NCBI GenBank assembly: GCA_023333565.1
Contig: JAJKFH010004158.1
Span: 186,001 to 250,000 of the forward strand
DNA length: 64,000 bases
Direction: 5' to 3'
Source of the DNA: Puffinus mauretanicus
Taxonomy: Eukaryota > Chordata > Aves > Procellariiformes > Procellariidae
In this document: positions 14,902 through 27,897 of the stretch, piece by piece
How positions within the stretch are numbered: position 1 is the first letter of the stretch
Layout of the letters: the number at the start of each line of letters is the position of its first letter
The notes under the pieces: model-generated
Told to the model about the DNA's origin: nothing
Database searches by the model: none
The model's input: the letters and a program-made list of their open reading frames with translations, nothing else
Position numbers and translations under genes: made by a program

Positions 14902-15931
14902 TGTGGTGGGTTGACCCCGGATGGACGCCCGGTGCCCACCAAAGCCGCTCCATCACTCCCCTCTTCAGCTGGACAGGAGAGAGAAAATATAACGAAAGGC
15001 TCGTGGGTCAAGATAAGGACAGGGAGAGATCATTCACTAATTACCGTCAGGGGCAAAACAGACTCGACTTGGGGAAATTAGTTTAATTTATTACCAATTA
15101 AATCAGAGTAGGATAACGAGAAATAAAACCAAATCTTAAAACATCTTCCCTGAACCCCTCCGTTCTCCCCGGGCTTAACTTTACTCCCAAATTCTCTACC
15201 TCTTCCCCCACAGCGGCGCAGGGGAATGGAGAACAGGGGTTGCGATCAGTTCATCACACGTCATCTCTGCCGCTCCTTCCTCCTCAGGAGGAGGAGGACT
15301 CCTCACACTCTCCCCCAGCTCCAGCATGGGGTCCCTCCCACAGGAGACAGGTCTCCACAAACTTCTCCAATTTGAGTCCTTCCCACGGGCTGCAGTTTTT
15401 CACAAACTGCTCCAGCGTGGGTCCCTTCCAAGGGGTGCCTCTCTCCACAGGGTCCACAGGTCCTACCAGGAGCCTGCTCCAGCAGGGGCTTCCCACAGTG
15501 TCACGGCCTCCTTCGGGCATCCCCCTGCTCCAGCGTGAGGTCCTCCATGGGCTGCAGGTGGGTATCCATTCCACCGTTAACCTCCATGGGCTGCATGGGG
15601 GCAGCCTGCCTCACCACGGTCTTCACCACAGGCTGCAGGGGAATCTCTGCTCCAGCACCTGGAGCACCTCCTCCCCCTCCTTTTTCACTGACCTTGGTGT
15701 CTGCTCTCTTCGGCTGCAGTTGCGCAGTTTTTTTCTCCCCCCTTCTTAAGTATGTTATCCCAGAGGCACCACCACCATCACTGATTGGCTTGGCCTTGGC
15801 CAACAGCAGGTCCGTCTTGGAGCCAGCTGGCATTGGCTCTATCGGATATAGGGGAAGCTTCTAGCAGCTTCTCACAGAAGGCACCCCTGTAGCCCCCCGC
15901 TACCAAAACCTGGCTACGCAAACCCTATACA
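14902..15931 (-). mobile_element. Solo LTR of an avian ERV, in PCSK2 intron 1
   Basis: This 1,030-bp element starts TGTGGTGGGTTGACC, ends CCCTATACA, and is flanked by an exact 5-bp duplication, CTGGG (14897-14901 and 15932-15936). The TG...CA ends plus the duplication define a solo LTR left by recombination between two LTRs; no internal retroviral region is present. Promoter-like signals place it on the minus strand, sense to PCSK2: ATTGG (inverted CCAAT) at 15784-15788 and 15832-15836, a TATA-like TACTTAAG at 15745-15752, and AATAAA at 15087-15092. A 5-bp duplication fits class III (ERVL-like) elements. Internal near-repeats of the form TCCAGCGTGGGTCCC/CTTCC at about 15300-15560 are part of the family structure. 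The 169-codon plus-strand ORF inside is a by-product of this GC-rich repeat array. Confidence 0.9.
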
Positions 15932-18665
15932 CTGGGTAACCCCGGCACCTCCTAATATTAGGAGAATCTCAGGCAATTACAGCTGTAATATTCTTGTTTC
16001 AGTTGCCTTGCATGTAAAATGGCATAGTCTAATAAGTACTTGTTTACTTATTTTATTTATTGATAGGATTCATTTAATTAATATTTGCACAGCACTATAG
16101 ACTGTACTATAATACTGTAACTATAAAATGCCAAGTACCATTGTCAACATATATTAATGGGTATATCTACACATACAATATCTATGTATGTAATCAGGTA
16201 CCTCTTTAGCAACAGGTATTTGGTAAATATTTTAATATGTTTAAATAATACATGATGGAAATCTCTTCTTCATATCAGTACATCTGCCTTAGGGAAAACT
16301 CATATTATAAGAAATAGCTTGATTTAGTTATAGTCTGCAAACTGAAGTGACCATGGTACATTTCTAACTAAGCTGGATCAATACTGCTGACAGCAATTAG
16401 CACTGCTAACAACGGCCGCTTTGCCTCATCCCTCATCTACAACCCAGCTCTCCTTTTAAGCATGTAACCAAACAGGCTGACTGCTATTGTCACACTGGAA
16501 CCTGGTGTCACATCAGCTCTAAAAACACTAAGATAAAAGCCATGAGATGAAGTTTGCTATTTTTAAAACAGCATTAAAATGTAGTGTACCCCAGCCAAAA
16601 ATTACTGGTACTTGTATTGTAAGGATGGAGAGGGAGCAAGACATGGCTACTTACTGACATTTCAGCAGAGCACTTCAGCATTATTTTTAAATCTATGTCC
16701 ATGTAGCAAAGTGTGTAGGACATAAACATGTGTGCAAGTGTTCAGCTAACGTAGCACCAAAAAGCAATGTCATGAACTCAAGCTCTAATGAAGTAGTGCT
16801 ATAAAAGCAGCTCAGACCAAAATTAGTTGGTTACTGACAAGAGCTACTCAAGAAAGCATAGAAAAGGTGAATTGCACTAATGCAAAGATGCTAGCCCTTA
16901 CCAACACTTAAGGAAGATTTGTAGCGCTCTTTCTATTCAAAACCTTTATTCTTTCCTTTTTTCTCCATGTCTGTTTTAACGCCAGGCTGCCAAGACATAG
17001 CGATTGACAGAAAGTGCTTCACAGGGAGGTTTCTGTTGTTAGACCACACTGAACAAGTCTTCCAGTTCCCAGAGAAGCAGTCAATTCCTGGAGAAAAATA
17101 TATGCTTTATGGGAGAAGCTGATGGGTAACAATTAGAAACAAAACTGTGACATTGAAGTACGGGGGCGGGGTGAGGGGGCCCCACACTGTTGCTTCTTTT
17201 TTTTTAAAAAAACTTAAGACAGTAGGCTTGAGAAGAGCAGGGCAAAGAAGCTTTAAGAAAAACATTTTCAGTGGAGCCAAGGAAAAGAGAAATTTTGGGA
17301 CACTGCAGTTTTCCTTCTTTTTGTAACGTTGCTTGACTCTGCTAAGAGAAAGTCAGAGACATTAATCCCCACTATTAACAAGACCAGGTCAGAGGCAAAG
17401 TCTTCCATTGCTTACGCCATCATGAATTGGACAGAGCTCTTCTCAGCTCCAGTATACAACAATACGATCGTCACTTCACAACAGAGACTAACTGCTCTGA
17501 GTGGGTTCAAAAACTCCGTATTAGACGGAAGAAAAAAGACGACCCAAATCTGCACCGATGCTAGCAATAATGATGAGAAAGGAAAGAAAATAGCACCACC
17601 ACCTCTTCCTCCCAGGACCTACCTCATTGACCTCTCAGGCAGCTGTGAAGTTAAGTCTTTCTACTGTTTGTTACTACCAATTAATAAATGACAGAAGGTT
17701 ATTGCCGGCAGAAATTGTGGTCAATCCAGCAGTGCTGATATGTTATCTTGCTTTTATTACATCAGTCAAGCAAGGCAAATGTAGGTTCTTAATTAATCAC
17801 TCAGCATGTTTCAGCCTTCAGAGCCTTGAATGCTGGTTTCCCTACCAAGGTACAATATATTTAACGTGAATAAAATATGTTCAGTTAGAGAGGGGAAAAA
17901 GGGATCTTACAGAATGAAATTGAGTTTTAATTCCCACCAGAAAAAAAGAGGAAAAAAATCCACTTGCTGTTCTCTCTGGGTTTTACTCTGAACTATATCT
18001 GAATTGTAGGAGAAATGGAATGGTTTTACAGTTAGGAGATGAAAAGTACATTTGCCTGTGAAGTTTTGGGATTTAAATAGTAATGTAAAAATTAATAGAC
18101 TGAAATGCTGCGAAGACCAAAATTCAGTTGATGTCCTGATCCACAACTGTTATTCCACCAATGCTAACAACCCATTTTTGCAAACCTGCAAATATGTTCA
18201 GGTTCTGATTCTTCACCCAAATTCAGAATTGACAATTCCACTTTACAGTTGGTTCAGAGTAACTTCTAAATGACTAAATTTAGTTGACACACATTTCTCA
18301 AATTAATTGACACAGGGAAGCATAAGGTCCCTGTGGGACCGATGGGAATCCACCAGTCATGGTTATAGCTAATTCACCATATCTTGGCTGCAGCTAAAAG
18401 CCTTAAACAGAAGCTTCTGCTGCACTCGGTGTTGCACAGTATGTGACAAAGACAGTGCTCACCCACAGAGCGGATTTCAGAATCACACCCCTTCATCTCA
18501 CTGGTGTTTCATAAAGAGTGAACAGGCAGACAGGAGGATCCTCTGTCATCCGGAGAGGGGAGGCTATATCCCACCTCTTTTACTACCCGTACAAAGAAGA
18601 GATTCACCTGTTTGGCTCTAGTTTGATAACCAATACGCATCTAATAACAGTACCAGTTTCTCTAC

Positions 18666-18690
18666 TTAATAATAATAATAATTAAATATA
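18666..18690. repeat. (TAA)5-type microsatellite
   Basis: A short TAA run is followed by TTAAATATATATTT, in intron 1. Confidence 0.9.
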
Positions 18691-19226
18691 TATTTGTTGG
18701 GTTTCAGGTTTTCACAGTTTGGTTCTATACTCTAGGAGAAAGCAGCTCTGACATATTACCGTTTTACTCATCAGGTAAACAAATAATCTAGTTCAGTCGT
18801 GAGTATCTGGGACACTCTTGCCGACTGGTTTGATGTAAACACTGAGGTCACTCTTTCCATTTGCTTTCTGTGGACAAAGTAGCAAAGAATGTAACATTTA
18901 CACAGAAGTTTTGTTTGAGAAGGTAGGTAATACATGACAAAGACCATTACGGCCCAGTTCAGTCCTTCAGTGGGCAAACTAGAGCTATCGCCACCTAATT
19001 TATTTGTTTACAATCCCAGTATATGAATGGTAAGACTGGGCTAGCTCCCAATTTCCTTTTTTAGGTCCAAGCTCCCGCTACTTGCTGAACACAGCCAACG
19101 TTCAGCTGAGTTAGACTTTTGAGCTACTGTCGTAAACCCATGACCAAATTGGATTTCACGCCGGCTGATAAACTGTGTGTGGCAGCCATGCAGAATTTCA
19201 CACAACACACCACCAAATTCAGCTCT

Positions 19227-19254
19227 CTCTGGGACAGCGCTCTCTGTCCCAAAG
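19227..19254. repeat. Hairpin with 11-bp arms in intron 1
   Basis: The arms CTCTGGGACAG and CTGTCCCAAAG pair with one mismatch around a 6-base loop (CGCTCT). This is an isolated structure with no recognised function. Confidence 0.8.
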
Positions 19255-19999
19255 CACAGCCTGGGACCGCCGAGCTGAAATTAAATCTCTATTTCAGTAG
19301 TGTAGGGTTAGCTTTTTCAATGAATTTATGAGAGCTAAATGTAGAGCTTGATTTACAACAAGAGCAACACACGAGACTGCTTCAGGTTACTTAGAGAAAT
19401 CCTCTGACAGATAGTCGAGCAGTTTGGCTTCCTCCCACCAGAGGCCAGTGATGGATGGAAGCTCTGGGCTGCTCGCTGCAGTATTTATAGCCACCATGCA
19501 GCCAGCATCCTGTAGAGACCTGACCCATTTAATTACTTGAAAAAGTTGAAAGAAAAAGAAAAAAAGAAAAGGGTTTCTGAAGACTAGGATAGCATTACAA
19601 GACAAAGGTAAATTTTACATCCATTAAGTACAGCACAGTGTTTGCTACTACAGCTCTCCCAGAAACTAGCCACCCACGCTACGGACTGGAATTACACAGG
19701 AGGGTTTCCCAGGTATAATATTTTAATAAGAGCTGCCAGAATTTGATTTCCAGCTCACAGAATTTTCCATGAGCACAGACATTTCTCAGGACTTAATAAT
19801 TGAAACTATCTACCAAATAAATTCTACATACGTTTCAGCAACTACTTTGTCAGTACTTTATTACAAGCATTTGAAACTGGAATTGCATGGATTAATTTTA
19901 ATTAGAATAATTCCATAGATGAATGAGGGAAAGGGTCACATGCAAGCTTCTCCTTAGCTACACTATAAAGTATTACAACCATTCCAGGAAGTCTGATGC

Positions 20000-20062
20000 T
20001 TTTTTTTCCTTTTTGTTGTTGATTTGGTTTTGGTTCCTCTCCCCCCTCCCCCCCCCGCCCCG
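20000..20062. repeat. Polypyrimidine tract with a C-rich end
   Basis: T8, T5 and GTT-rich sequence lead into C6-T-C9-G-C4. On the minus strand, the PCSK2 sense strand, this gives G4-C-G9-A-G6, able in principle to form a G-quadruplex in the intron 1 transcript. Confidence 0.85.
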
Positions 20063-20524
20063 AATCAATGCGGTCTTACTGGTAAAGGCTCTAGTTTAAA
20101 CGAAATTTCTGCAAATACTGTTCTGACATGGAATGAGTTAAAGATGTTAGCACTCCTACACTGATAGTAACAGCACTGCAGTTGGGTTTGTTTTCCCATT
20201 TTAACTACATCAGTACAGTTACAGCAGTAAAAGTTTTCTAAGAGTGGGTAGGGCATTACATCTTGTCACCTGTCATATTTTGTGAGAAGGATAGAAGGCT
20301 ATCTTCCACCTTCACACAAAGGTTGGTTGTTCTAAAAGGTAACAAATTCAAGCACCCCACAACGCACCTCAGTGCTTTTCTGAAGGAGCCAAGCCTAGCA
20401 GCAGTCAGTCTCTGGGACTATTTGCCTGCTAATAAACAAATGCCAAAGATGCCACAGGTTCTCAAATGGAAGAACGTCGAGATGGGAGTGAGTTGACAAT
20501 TTTTTTTCCGTCTAGATTTTTAAT

Positions 20525-20574
20525 CTGGATTTGAACTCCCAAGCTAGAAACAAAATGCTCTACCTCATTTGCAG
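20525..20574 (-). pseudogene. tRNA-derived relic (SINE head or tRNA pseudogene)
   Basis: Read on the minus strand the sequence contains GGTAGAGCA (A-box half of a tRNA gene) and, about 20 bases on, GGAGTTCAAATCC (B-box/T-loop, close to GGTTCAAATCC). The spacing fits the A-to-B part of a tRNA. There is no closed acceptor stem, so it cannot be a working tRNA. It is most likely an old tRNA-derived SINE fragment; chance resemblance is not excluded. Confidence 0.4.
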
Positions 20575-23500
20575 TAACCTAAACCATCTGGGTCTGGTTG
20601 TAGACATGGCAATAGGATCTGTCCATCTGGCCTGATACCAAAAACCAAGTCTTCAAGACAGAGTACTATTACAAAAACAGTTATCCTTTTGCTGCACAGC
20701 TCTGCAACCTCAGGTCTCGGGACGAATTCAACTTTGGTGTAGGCAATAGCAGGAGATATCCATATTGGCTCTTAGAAATGGCTCTCAGACTGCTCTCAAC
20801 ACATGGAAAACCTACTCAGAGGAATGAGAGCTTCAGACAGGGCCCCAGACAGAGCCACAGCATACGGGATCCCAAAGTTCAAACACATACAGGCAATGAA
20901 TATATCTGTATGTTGCAGAGTCCAGAAACAGCCTGAAAGTCATCTACAAGAAAGCTATCTGGGCAGAAGGAAGATCCCAGACTGACAGCAGGATGGTGAT
21001 ACCATACTAATGATCTTTGTTTATCTAGCGCTGATATTAAAATAACGCTTTTGACTATAAATTCCATAGCACAGGTCCAAAATAGCTAAGGAACTGGCAG
21101 ACTTGACGTGAAGGAAACAAAGCCAGAGATCTGTTTCCTATATATTAATCCTGTCTCTCCCAGTACAAATCCTGAACCTCATTTGCATGGCACAGAAATC
21201 TCCACATGCCATCACGATTTTTTTACAGAGAGGCGTACAAAGAAGAGAAATAACCTGGGGAGCTGAAGTCACTACATGCACTACTTTGAAGGGATTTCAC
21301 AAGGGTAGAAAAAGGAGCATCACCAGGGTTAGGAGACACAGTACAGGGCAACGAGTTGTTTCCTGCCATAAAATGTCAACAAAGAACTTGTGGCTGCTCT
21401 GCCAGTGGTTCCCCCACCTCACAAGTACTCTCCAGAGCAGGGGCTCTAGAAAACAAGTCAGGGGACCGCTTCTGGTTTCCATGGTGCCATGCCATCCTAA
21501 AACTGCTGGCCAGGGAGGCTGCTCCGGTCTGGTGGCATGCAGGCAGCCTCTGGCGGGGAGGAGCTTGGGTGAGCTGTTTCTGCTCCACCAGCTTTGGCAA
21601 GGTGGGGGAAGGAGCAGGTGGCAGATGGCACCCCCCAGCATCCACGCTTTAAGCACTGATGCTCCTCAGCTGCTTAAGCCCTTCTGACCTGGAGCTACTT
21701 CTTGGAGCAGAAAGCTGTCCCTGGTGCCTTCGCCCCGCAACACCACAACAAGCTTTCATTGGGCAGGCACTCGGGGCTAGCCTGCAGAAGACAGGCTAGT
21801 ACACACCATGTTCAGTTCTAGCGTTCTGGAAATGCTGTTCACTTCTTCGTATGTTTTCTCTTTCTATTTTTCTCCTTGACACTAGAAAATTAAATATAAT
21901 TTAAATGAAAACAAATACCTGCACATCCCCAGTTGGGCTGCAGCATCAAAAAAAACAAGTGAAAAAAGAATTACTCGCAGCGCATTTCCTGGGTCTCTAC
22001 CACATGTTCATTTTCGCCAATGAGCTCAAGCCATATGAAATAAACAAAATTATAAATGCAGGCAGCTTTATAAATAGCCAGAATTTCATATCGTTGTGTT
22101 AACTGAGCTGTAGCTCAGTAAACAAAACAAAACTTATCTGTAAAGGTAAGGTTTAACGTGCGTGTTTTGCCAAGAAACAGAACTACACCATGTATTCAAA
22201 ACAGTAATAGAGCAATTACCGCAGGGATCTATAGGAGGGGAGTCTGACCTTGTTTTACACTCAAATAATAAACGCTATGAAAATCTGACAAGGTAATTAT
22301 TTTATACCTCAAACACAACACTCACCGCCAACAAGCAGTTGGTTTGAGTCTCTGGTAGAGAAGGAGCTCTACAGAAACTGGGTTAGGGATGTACTTGAGC
22401 CTGTAGTTTACATCCTTCTTCTTGTTGATAGTTTACAGCTTTCACATGCTTAAGCGAGTACATTTAGGTAACAAGGGATTTTCTTTTTTCCTGAGTTAAC
22501 CAGTTTGCTTCTGGGGCTGTTTTTGCATCCAAGGCAGAATGCAAAATAAAATAAAAAAGCCCAAATCAAAAAAGCATAATTTTGAAAGAAATACAGTATT
22601 TCCAACGAGGCAAACTGTACTACCACAGGAAAACTCTGATTTAATTCCACTAACATTTCTCCCAAGTGTAAATAGGAGCAAATGTGACTTCCCCGACTGT
22701 GCCCAGTGATATGCCTGGACTCTACCCACGAGGAGCCGACGAGGATCCCTCCAAATGCAGGTGGCTGAGCTCTCTGCATCTCCCCGATTACTTTCTTCCA
22801 GGGCTTTTCTGGAAGAGGGAGCTCTCCATCACCACCCAGCAGTGTGCCTTCTCACAGCAGGATCAAACTCTTCCTGCTAGTTAATTGCTTCTTCCCCCTA
22901 ATTTAAACATATTAGCTCAGACTCTCTTTTGGAAACTGAAGCATTCGCTGCTATGGTGAGATGACCTATTGAAATCTCAGTAGTTGCACAATTAGCATTT
23001 GCATGGAATTTACTTTTTCTTATCTTAGTAGTACAAAATTGCAACAGTGAAATCTAGGAAATTAAAGCTCTTGGTTTCCTCAAAAAATTTACATTGCACC
23101 TCCCATTTCTAAGAGGTTTTTCTGTTTCCATAATAAAGGATTACTTTTGCAAACAAACATCCTTTCCTCTAGGCCAGCATAAACCACAAAGCTAATTAAT
23201 TATTAAACACGTATTAGCGCACGGAAACACTGCAGTCTGAGGCTTGATCTTAAGTCCTTGGACTCCAGCGGGCCCATGCGGGGAGGCCTGGGCTCTGCCT
23301 CCTCTTTGCGTGGGATGCTCCCTTGCTTCAGCATCTGTTTCCACACTGGAGCACGTCTGCACCCTCCGTGCTGCCTTCACCTAGCCAGAACTAACACCTT
23401 CACGAGTACTTGGGTTAGCAGCACATGTCAAAGCAACACAGGCACGTTTATCTGTCAAGTATAGACCACCATATACGTGCACAAATTGGCTGGTTAATGT

Positions 23501-26500
23501 ATATGCACAGAGGGTCAGCCAGGAACCTGGCTAAGAATTCACCCTTCTTTCCTCTTTTTTGCTCCATACATAGGTATTAGGGGAAAAGGAACAAGAAACA
23601 CACATATCTGTATCTATAAACACACATACAGGCACACATTTGCAGTCAGCATTTTTAACATGCACAGAATCCCGTCCTACCATCACAGTGCATTCTGGGC
23701 ATGCAGAAGCATAGCCTGGCACCTTAAATATCATGCTAGGCAAACACCTCTTCTCCAGATCGAGGGGCTGACCTAAACAGGAAGGGATTTTGAAGGCTTT
23801 AGTGTGTGGACCCCAGGATGACATTTCAGGATCCCTGGAGGAGATCCCTGCAAAGAGCTCTCAAGGCTGCAAACCCATTATTCTGTCTCCTGGTTTGCCT
23901 TCCACACCACATAAACTCCCACCTCACAGGATTCCAGCCTAGATGCAGAGAAGTGGGCTGCTGCAGCAAGAAATATAGCTTCTTTACCTGTTAAGTTTTG
24001 ATTTCGATAAGTCTGTATTTATGCAATGTAAAAAAACCCCAAAGATCCCAACGTTTCATCCAGAAAATCCTAGCCAGCTCCAGAAAGCTTGGTCCTCAAC
24101 CAGCAGCCTCCTAAGCAAAAATGGGAAGCAAAAAAGTCACAGCTGTGAGAGGTACCTTGGGTTTTGCAAGATTTAGAGGGAGAGGTGATCAGGTGATACA
24201 TCAAGGGAGAAACACAGCAGCTTTGGGGCACATAAAATTCTCCATGTTTTGAAATACTTGTTTGGTTCTTATTTTAGTATCTGAGGCCACTGAATGCCAA
24301 CTGTTTAAAACCCTTCACCTCAACGCTACCAGAAATGGAATATTTAGCTACGGTGGCATTTTGTAGATTGTCTTGGTGGTGTTGATGAAATGGAAAGAGA
24401 TGCCTAAACTCTGATCTCCAATTAGGAGACCTTTCCAAATGCTTCTTCCAACTCCCCTTGTTAGAAATGAATTAAGAACTGCAAGGCAAGGTCAGAAAGC
24501 AGCTTTTTTTCAGCCTGCATTAAGAAATGTATTCTGGCGGCAACCATGCCAAGAGGCAAAAAAAACAAATAGAAAAAAAAAAGTTGTTCCTTTTGCAGTT
24601 CTCACAATTTAACATGTCTCTATTAGTGGGGCATCCTCATGATTCCTGAATGCTCGAAGATGGTAAGGCTAACCATGTTAAGAAAAAAATATGCTTTATC
24701 ACAGTATCTGTTTTACCAGGAATATATAGAATCAATTTTAGCAGGTACAAACGGATTGAAAAATTGCAAACATTTTAAAAAAAAAAAAAATCAAAAAGCA
24801 CAATCAAGAGTTGCAATAGGTCTGTATTTGGGATTAATTCAGGGAAAGTTAAAGAAAAATTGACCAGTGTTTTTGAGATTCTGCCTCATGTTAGGATCCT
24901 AGATCTAAGCATAGGCACCTCTTTACGTAAGTACCAAGCCCTTCTGAACCAATTAATCAAGCACTAAATTTAAAGTACACATTTTAGCCCACCTGAAGTC
25001 CTGTACTGGTTTCAGAATGATGGTAGGAAGCATGGCCAAAGAATCAATTAGAAAGCGCATCACACAGTTTATAACGTTAATCTTCAAGGCAATGCTTTCT
25101 CTCGTATTTCTGCAGAAATCTGATGTTAAGTAAATGTAATACGCTCCGGCCCAGACATTGTTTGTTATTAGGAAAAAACCATGTGCATTGAAGAGATGTA
25201 ATTTAAAAATCAGCTCCCATAAAGTCATGTTAAAAGAGGTCTGTGATACACAGCATGCATGAAAGAAACCTCTCTCATACACATCTTAAACCCCCACACA
25301 GAAAAAAGCTGAATCTGCCCTTGTGCTCCTACTGGGAAAATACCTGCACTGAAATACAGGTGATTATTTTCAGACAACGGCTCTTCTCCAATATGGGTAA
25401 AGGCAACCGGATTTAGTTTAAGTAAATAACTCATTATATTGTCCAAACGGTATGTGTGGTTGAAGTATGCAAAGACTTTCCTTGTGGTATAATTTGGTTT
25501 TTCTCCCAATATTTTTTGAATATTTTGTTAGACAGCATATCTACGCATGGTACTTTCCCCTGAGAGCTTACCACAAACAGCTCTGTTTCCATACACATAC
25601 ATAGCCACGTTCAACTTTCTGCACTGTCGTTATCGCCATGAAAGCTGAGTCTGCATACTGTAAGCAGAGACGCTAGACAAGCCTGATGATAGCAAAACAG
25701 ATTAGGAGACTCTTCAGTTCAGCAATACTGAAGAGACACTGGAGTAGATGGCACAAGCTGTTATTAAAGCCCGACCATCGCCACCCAAGCCCCGTTACAG
25801 ACTTCCCCTGCAGAATGGAGATTGCTATCAGCCTCCCACGGCTAAATGCCAAACCCTATGAACTTTCCCTATTCCCTAAAATTACTGCCTTGCAGATAGT
25901 AGGGTGCTGTTTTCTCTTGCATTTGAGGAGAAGGGGTGGGAGGCTCTCTTGCTTTTCAGGGACGGGGATGATGTAACCTAGAAACCTCTTGGGACAGCAC
26001 GTGCTCGGTACAGGAGCCACCGCCACCATCTGCCCCCCCCACCCGGTGAGCACACGCACATCACGCCACGGCTCTGCTAGGCTTAGTTCCTAGAGACACC
26101 CGCGTCCACGGGCAACAGCCCCCCCGTGGCATGTACTGAAAAGCAGGTACTCTCCTCTCACACACCCGAGGGACTTCCCTCCAGCTCTCTGCCAAGATGA
26201 GCTACAAGATTGATTTCCATGAAGAATCTGTATGTCTCCTAATGTGCCCAAAGAACCCTGGGGAGAGGCATGGTGGAGGGGAGAGGATTGTAACAGCCCA
26301 GACGCTGCCCTTCATCCTACAAAATCCCCTCTCTCCCTCTCTCTTCCCCACGTGGGTCACAGGATCATTTGAAAGCAACTAGCAAAAGTAGTAAGAAATT
26401 CAGCTATGCAGAAAAGTGTTCTTCCTTCCTCATAAGGCCTTATCAGTCAGACATCCCCAGGATAGGAGGGAGGGAGTGCAAACAGGAGGGGAATAGAAAG

Positions 26501-26897
26501 GGAAAACTGTTGACCAAAGAGCCATATCTAAGTTTCAAGTAACAAGACCTAATCCCCACATGGGATCCTTTCCCAAGGGCATCAGCAGCCCAGCTCTGTC
26601 ACTATCAGGACAAGGCTGTGAGCCCAAAACAAAAGCATCTTATCAGCAGCAGGAGTTGGCTGAATCAAAGCAACAATGATCTTGTCCTCATTTCTCTAAC
26701 AAGCCCCCACTGGAGTTGAGACAAGGCAGCCCGAAGGAAGTAATCTCACTTCATATAGTTCTTAATTTTTTACGTTTTTTTTTAATCAAGGTCTTAGGCC
26801 ATTTCACACATCCAAGTTCCAGGTGCCATTCTCATTCATTTCCTTGGAAGGAGGACCTCATTGCATAACTACCCGGGAAAGAAAAAAACCCAAACAA

Positions 26898-26915
26898 GCA
26901 GCAGCAGCAGCAGCA
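26898..26915. repeat. (GCA)6 trinucleotide run in intron 1
   Basis: Six perfect GCA/CAG units occur about 980 bp downstream of the exon 1 donor on the minus strand. They are non-coding here. Confidence 0.95.
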
Positions 26916-27897
26916 ATGCTCACAGCTTGCTTTCCCTCCATGCTCCTCCAAGCTGAATGCTGCTTGGGCATTAAGTCTGCCAGGAATTATATTGACCAGG
27001 GCATTCTCTTAGCTTCTCCCTATCTTCACCCCAGATCTGACTGTACCCTAAAATATTTAGAGGTCTAATTATTATTTGAATGGGAGAGATTTCTAGTGCA
27101 GCTGGGCTCCCCAGGAGCCGGGTAGAGACTCCCTACCTCTGTGGCTACCTCAGATTTACTGGGACCTCAGGACTGAAAAAAACCTCCAATGGCACTTGAA
27201 GTTTCCCAACTTATGTTCGTTAGTGATAAGCACTGATTGCTTATCATGCCTAATATTAAACAGTTTCTTCAGCCTGGGGGGCATCCTGTTTCTCTGTGAG
27301 AATAACAGAAATATTAAGAAGCCGGCAGCCTCACAAACTCGAGTATCAAAACCCCTCTGAAATCTTCCATTTAAATTGTGTGCAAGCTTCTCCATGGAGA
27401 TGTGGCTTTAATTATTTTTTAAGGGCTCCGAGCAGTTTCAATTGCAGCCGTGTACAGGAAGCCCTGGGCGGCCCCAGCCGCTCCAGCGCCCAGCCCCAAC
27501 TCCCGGCCCCGCAGGATGGGAGCTCAATTGGAGGATGTTTACATAGTAAGTCAAAAGGCACCGAGCTACCATGTGGGAAACTCCTCTGCTTTGCAGTCCA
27601 AGAAAATCACCCTTCAGGGCCGCTGCTGAGGAGCACTTGCAATGGCTCTTGGCACCGCTACTCCTAAAATCCCCTCAGAAAGAGGAGGATTAACGCAGTG
27701 ACAGCCGGGACGCGCCCCGCTCCGTCCCTTCTTCCCAGGTAAGTCGCGGGGCAGGACCGTGCCGGGGACCACCCCCGCGCCGCCGGGATGCTCACGGGAG
27801 GACGCCGTATGCCCTCAGTCCAACGTGAAGGGCACCGCACCGCCACCACACGCCTCCGCGCACCTCCCCAACGCCCCGAGCCTGCGCGGGGGCTTAC

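Larger units (their letters stand above)
6168..27897 (-). other. PCSK2: PCSK2 intron 1 (complete, about 21.7 kb)
   Basis: The intron is bounded by the exon 1 donor (GTAAGC reading down from 27897) and the exon 2 acceptor (CAG ending at 6168). A large first intron is typical of this gene. It is AT-rich and largely unique-looking. It contains the solo LTR at 14902-15931, a tRNA-like relic near 20525-20574, a (GCA)6 run at 26898-26915 and several homopolymer tracts listed separately. I saw no further coding exon on either strand. The ORFs at 21187-21687 and 17329-17691 on the plus strand have no recognisable domain and no support beyond length. Confidence 0.93.

Noticed and set aside
15240..15864. 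Overlapping ORFs of 169, 109, 110 and 96 codons.
   Set aside because: All lie inside the solo LTR and reflect its GC-rich internal repeats; LTR ends and target-site duplication explain the segment fully.
17329..17691. A 120-codon plus-strand ORF with an APPPLPPR motif, antisense in intron 1.
   Set aside because: It begins at TTG rather than ATG, has no family resemblance, and the proline motif alone is weak; length is within the chance range for this window.
21187..21687. A 166-codon plus-strand ORF in PCSK2 intron 1, with overlapping ORFs on both strands.
   Set aside because: No recognisable motif. Several frames are open together in a locally GC-richer patch, typical of chance.
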